Of a DNA stretch of 31,714 nt, positions 29,155-31,714 are shown piece after piece. Source of the stretch: JAWXCH01 sp034440595 (GTDB lineage Bacteria > Planctomycetota > Planctomycetia > Pirellulales > JALHPA01). The stretch lies in assembly GCA_034440595.1 (NCBI GenBank), contig JAWXCH010000256.1:1-31714 (forward strand), given 5' to 3'. The position numbers and the translations under genes were made by a program. Numbering within the stretch: position 1 is the stretch's first letter; every line of letters starts with the position of its first letter. The notes beneath the pieces are model-generated. The model made no database searches. It worked only from the letters and a program-made list of their open reading frames with translations, and had not been told where the DNA came from.

Positions 29155-31113
29155 TTATTCTACCGTCACGCTCTTGGCCAAATTACGTGGTTTGTCCACG
29201 TCGCAGCCGCGGAGGACGGCGATGTGGTAGGCCAGTAGTTGCAGCGGCAGCACGGTGATGATCGGCTGCAAGAAGTCGTCCACATTCGGTACGGTGATCA
29301 CGTCATCGGCCAGTTCGGCAACGCGGGTATCTCCTTCGCACATCACGGCGATGACCGGGCCGCCGCGTGCTTTGATCTCTTCCAGGTTCGACATCACCTT
29401 GTCGTACACGTGCCCGTGCGGAATGACAAAGACGGTTGGCGTGTGTTTATCGACCAGCGCGATCGGGCCATGTTTCATCTCGGCGGCCGGGTATCCTTCG
29501 GCATGGATGTAGCTGATTTCTTTGAGCTTGAGTGCACCTTCCAAAGCCACAGGGAAGTTATACTGCCGGCCAAGATACAAGAAGTTGCGGCATTGGTAGT
29601 ATTTTTCAGCAATGCGGCGGACCTTTTCGTTGCACTCCAGTGCTGTGGCAACGTTATCTGGCAGTTGCCGCAATTGTTCGATGATCCGCTGTCCGGCACC
29701 AAAGCTGAGATGTCGCAAGCGACCCAGATACAACGCCAACATCGCCAGCGTGAGGCACTGCGATGTGAATGCCTTGGTCGAGGCCACGCCAATCTCTGGC
29801 CCGGCATGTAGGTAAATACCACCATCGGCTTCTTGTGCGATCGTACTGCCGACGACGTTACAAATGGCCAGTGTTGAATGCCCCTTGCGTTTCATTTCAC
29901 GCAGCGCACCAAGGGTGTCCGCCGTCTCACCGCTTTGTGTGATGGCAAACAATAGGGTATCACGGTCCATTGGCGGATTGCGGTAGCGTAGCTCGCTGGC
30001 GTACTCGACCTCGACAGGGATTCGGGCAAACTCTTCGATCAAATACTCGCCAACGAGAGCTGCATGCCAGCTTGTTCCACACGCGGTCAGAACCAGTCGA
30101 TTGGCACCGCGCAGTTGCTGGGGCGTGAGATTCAAACCGCCAAATACGGCGGTTGCTTCCTCCATGCAGAGCCGTCCGCGCATCGCATTCTGCAAGGTCT
30201 CTGGCTGCTCAAAGATTTCTTTGAGCATGTAGTGCGGGTAGCCGTTGAGCTGCACCTGCGAATCATCAACCTCCAGTTGTCGCACGCTGTGACTGACATG
30301 CCCTTGATCGCGATGGATGACTCGTAGCGAATCAGCCGTGACGACGGCAATTTGATGATCGGCGAGATAGACAATCTGATCGGTGTATCCCACCAGCGGC
30401 GAGGCATCGCTGGCGATGAAGTGCTCGCCATCGCCAACACCGATCACCAACGGGCTGCCTAACCGTGCGGCAATCAGCACTTCTGGATAGTCGTGAAACA
30501 AAATTGCCAGGCCGTAAGTTCCGCGGAGTTGCGATAAGGCGTCGCTGACGGCCTGGATCAGGTGGTCGTACTTGCTGGACTGCGCCTTGCCGGCGGCCAG
30601 GTAGCTAGGCCCGATCGCCGAACGAGCCGAAGTGACCGGCGCGCCGTTGGCACCATTGGCATGGTCGGCAACATTGGCCTGTTGTTCTTCGATCGATTGC
30701 AGGCAACTGGCGATCAGGTGGGCAATGATTTCGCTATCGGTCGCGGAACGGAAGACGTAGCCTTCGGCTTCCAGTCGTTGCTTCAGAACGCGGAAGTTTT
30801 CGATCACACCGTTGTGAGCAATCGTCAGAACCTGCTGGCCACCAGTGTGCGGGTGCGAATTTTCGTCGGTCGGCGTGCCGTGCGTGGCCCAGCGTGTGTG
30901 GCCAATGCCGATATGACCGGGCGTTGGAAATTGGATCAGCCGCTTTTCCAGCGTATCGATGCGACCGGCCGTTTTGCAAATGGCAAAATCACCCTCGGGC
31001 GTGATGGTGGCGATGCCAGAACTATCGTACCCGCGGTATTCCAGCCGACGCAGGCCGGGGATGAGGAACTCGACCGCTTCACGCGGTCCAACGTATCCAA
31101 CGATTCCACACAT
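29155..31113 (-). CDS. glmS: Glutamine-fructose-6-phosphate aminotransferase (isomerising)
   Basis: 652 residues against about 609 in E. coli. It makes glucosamine 6-phosphate from fructose 6-phosphate and glutamine, the first step to UDP-GlcNAc for peptidoglycan-like polymers and LPS. Seen: MCGIVGYVG with the Cys nucleophile, RRLEYRGYDSSGIA, HTRWATHGTPTDENSHPH, AHNGVIENF (glutaminase), then two SIS domains with TACGTSWHAALVGEYLIEE, ITQSGETADT, HAGPEIGVASTKAFTSQ, SYIHAEGYPAAEMKHGPIALV and the C-terminal KPRNLAKSVTVE. The extra length is an Ala/Gly-rich insert at about residues 147-183, in the glutaminase domain. AAAGG lies 8 bp before the ATG. It is divergent from kdsB. Confidence 0.96.
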   Translation of the reverse strand: MCGIVGYVGPREAVEFLIPGLRRLEYRGYDSSGIATITPEGDFAICKTAGRIDTLEKRLIQFPTPGHIGIGHTRWATHGTPTDENSHPHTGGQQVLTIAHNGVIENFRVLKQRLEAEGYVFRSATDSEIIAHLIASCLQSIEEQQANVADHANGANGAPVTSARSAIGPSYLAAGKAQSSKYDHLIQAVSDALSQLRGTYGLAILFHDYPEVLIAARLGSPLVIGVGDGEHFIASDASPLVGYTDQIVYLADHQIAVVTADSLRVIHRDQGHVSHSVRQLEVDDSQVQLNGYPHYMLKEIFEQPETLQNAMRGRLCMEEATAVFGGLNLTPQQLRGANRLVLTACGTSWHAALVGEYLIEEFARIPVEVEYASELRYRNPPMDRDTLLFAITQSGETADTLGALREMKRKGHSTLAICNVVGSTIAQEADGGIYLHAGPEIGVASTKAFTSQCLTLAMLALYLGRLRHLSFGAGQRIIEQLRQLPDNVATALECNEKVRRIAEKYYQCRNFLYLGRQYNFPVALEGALKLKEISYIHAEGYPAAEMKHGPIALVDKHTPTVFVIPHGHVYDKVMSNLEEIKARGGPVIAVMCEGDTRVAELADDVITVPNVDDFLQPIITVLPLQLLAYHIAVLRGCDVDKPRNLAKSVTVE

Positions 31114-31182
31114 AACGCCAACCTTTCAAAAGATCCGGTATCTGCCGCGCTGCGAGTCCAATTATTCCGGCTGCGGCCGATA

Positions 31183-31231
31183 AAAAAAGGGGATGCGATG
31201 ACCGCTACCGGGAGTGCAGTCCCTTTTTTCC
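31183..31231. promoter_or_regulatory. A-tract/T-tract hairpin in the glmS-kdsB intergenic region
   Basis: An A-run plus GGGGATGC on the left and GCAGTCCCTTTTTTC on the right pair into a hairpin of roughly 12 pairs with two internal mismatches. Read on either strand it is a GC-stem followed by a T-run, like a bidirectional intrinsic terminator. It lies 70 bp upstream of the glmS ATG in the leader orientation, so it could be a glmS attenuator. Confidence 0.4.
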
Positions 31232-31388
31232 ACCTTTTCACCATAGCACGTGGCAGGAAGTCCTGGCCTGAAATGTGCCAGGGGCACTGCCTCAACATCA
31301 GGTCTAATGAACCCGCGAATCGGGATTGCCGGTTATGCCGTTTCGCCTAAACTTAACGGCTTCCCAGACCATTCTTCGATCGATATCC

Positions 31389-31714
31389 ATGAAACCTTCG
31401 ACGCCCCTGCCCCCTAGCTACATTGTGATACCAGCGCGGTTGGCGTCAACACGCTTGCCAAGAAAGCTCCTGCTGCGCGAGACTGGCCGATCGCTGTTGC
31501 AGCATACCTACGAGGCTGCACAGCGGGCTAAGTTGCCGGCGGGCATCTGTGTGGCGGTAGACAATGAGGAGCTGGAAGCCGAGGTGCGGTCGTTTGGCGG
31601 GGAGGTCTATATGACTAGCCCAGACTGTGCCAGCGGGACGGATCGAATTGCGGAGGTTGCGGCACGGCTTCCCGAGGCGGAGATTATTGTCAACGTGCAG
31701 GGGGACGAGCCCGA
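31389..31714 (+). CDS. kdsB: 3-deoxy-manno-octulosonate cytidylyltransferase, partial (C-terminus beyond right edge)
   Basis: 108 codons from the ATG at 31389, running off the right edge; the family is normally about 250 residues. It activates Kdo with CTP to CMP-Kdo, the committed step for adding Kdo to lipid A. Seen: YIVIPARLASTRLPRKLL (nucleotide-binding loop), LQHTYEAAQRA, VAVDNEELEAEVRSFGGEVYMTS, CASGTDRIAEVAARL, and IIVNVQGDEP with the Mg-binding Asp at the edge. All the family's N-terminal hallmarks are there. No ribosome site is evident. It is divergent from glmS across 275 bp, and both enzymes feed cell-surface polysaccharide. Confidence 0.94.
   Translation, partial: MKPSTPLPPSYIVIPARLASTRLPRKLLLRETGRSLLQHTYEAAQRAKLPAGICVAVDNEELEAEVRSFGGEVYMTSPDCASGTDRIAEVAARLPEAEIIVNVQGDEP

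Noticed and set aside
31114..31388. A glmS ribozyme upstream of glmS
   Set aside because: No recognisable ribozyme core or cleavage-site context near the start; only a simple A/T-flanked hairpin is present.
1..31714. CRISPR array, prophage or integron
   Set aside because: No regularly spaced direct repeats, phage structural genes, integrase or att-like sites were seen.

Overview
The window looks like chromosomal DNA of a planctomycete, most likely in or near the Pirellulales. This rests on gene content and style: a bacterial methenyl-tetrahydromethanopterin cyclohydrolase, an OleC/OleD pair, an enlarged multi-PDZ RseP directly behind dxr, a small soluble Hanks-type kinase, long intergenic spacers full of palindromes, and several GTG/TTG starts. 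GlmS and KdsB at the right edge imply a Gram-negative-type envelope with Kdo. No rRNA, tRNA, CRISPR array or prophage was seen.

Layout. 1-595: the start of a lipoprotein gene that runs off the left edge. 1.07-3.12 kb: a convergent pair, a Ser/Thr kinase and an ornithine cyclodeaminase/mu-crystallin protein. 3.1-5.5 kb: an accessory patch with a gene-poor spacer, a tandem duplication of a 161-residue protein (about 83% identical by hand count), then an Imm53-type immunity gene, with no toxin gene in view. 5.8-6.6 kb: an A+T-richer exported protein. 6.9-8.4 kb: xylulokinase. 9.0-13.98 kb: a HEAT-like membrane protein, a conserved exported protein, a GNAT/FemAB-like acetyltransferase and a HAD phosphatase. 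14-18.8 kb, minus strand: mch, a RimK/MptN-like ATP-grasp ligase, oleC and oleD, the last three tightly packed. 19.2 kb: a DtxR/MntR regulator. 20.0-20.7 kb: a single-domain HUH (IS200/RAYT-like) transposase flanked by inverted copies of a three-hairpin element. 20.8-23.1 kb: ftsH. 23.8-29 kb: dxr, rseP (TTG start, coupled to dxr) and an exported STN-domain protein. 29.2-31.1 kb: glmS. 31.4 kb to the right edge: the start of kdsB.

The most interesting material is non-coding. A tripartite palindromic element (hairpins H1-H2-H3) occurs at 8635-8727, 8767-8866, 17631-17730, 20023-20113 and 20631-20733. Two of these copies bracket the transposase in opposite orientation, and the stems differ between copies by paired substitutions. 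This looks like a REP/RAYT-type system with a more elaborate repeat unit than the classic enterobacterial one. A second palindrome family, of GTGCCACTG...CAGTG form, lies just after the stop codons of four genes and always in the same orientation relative to the gene. Further dispersed repeats, a nested inverted repeat near 0.9 kb, and possible leader hairpins before the acetyltransferase and glmS are listed separately.
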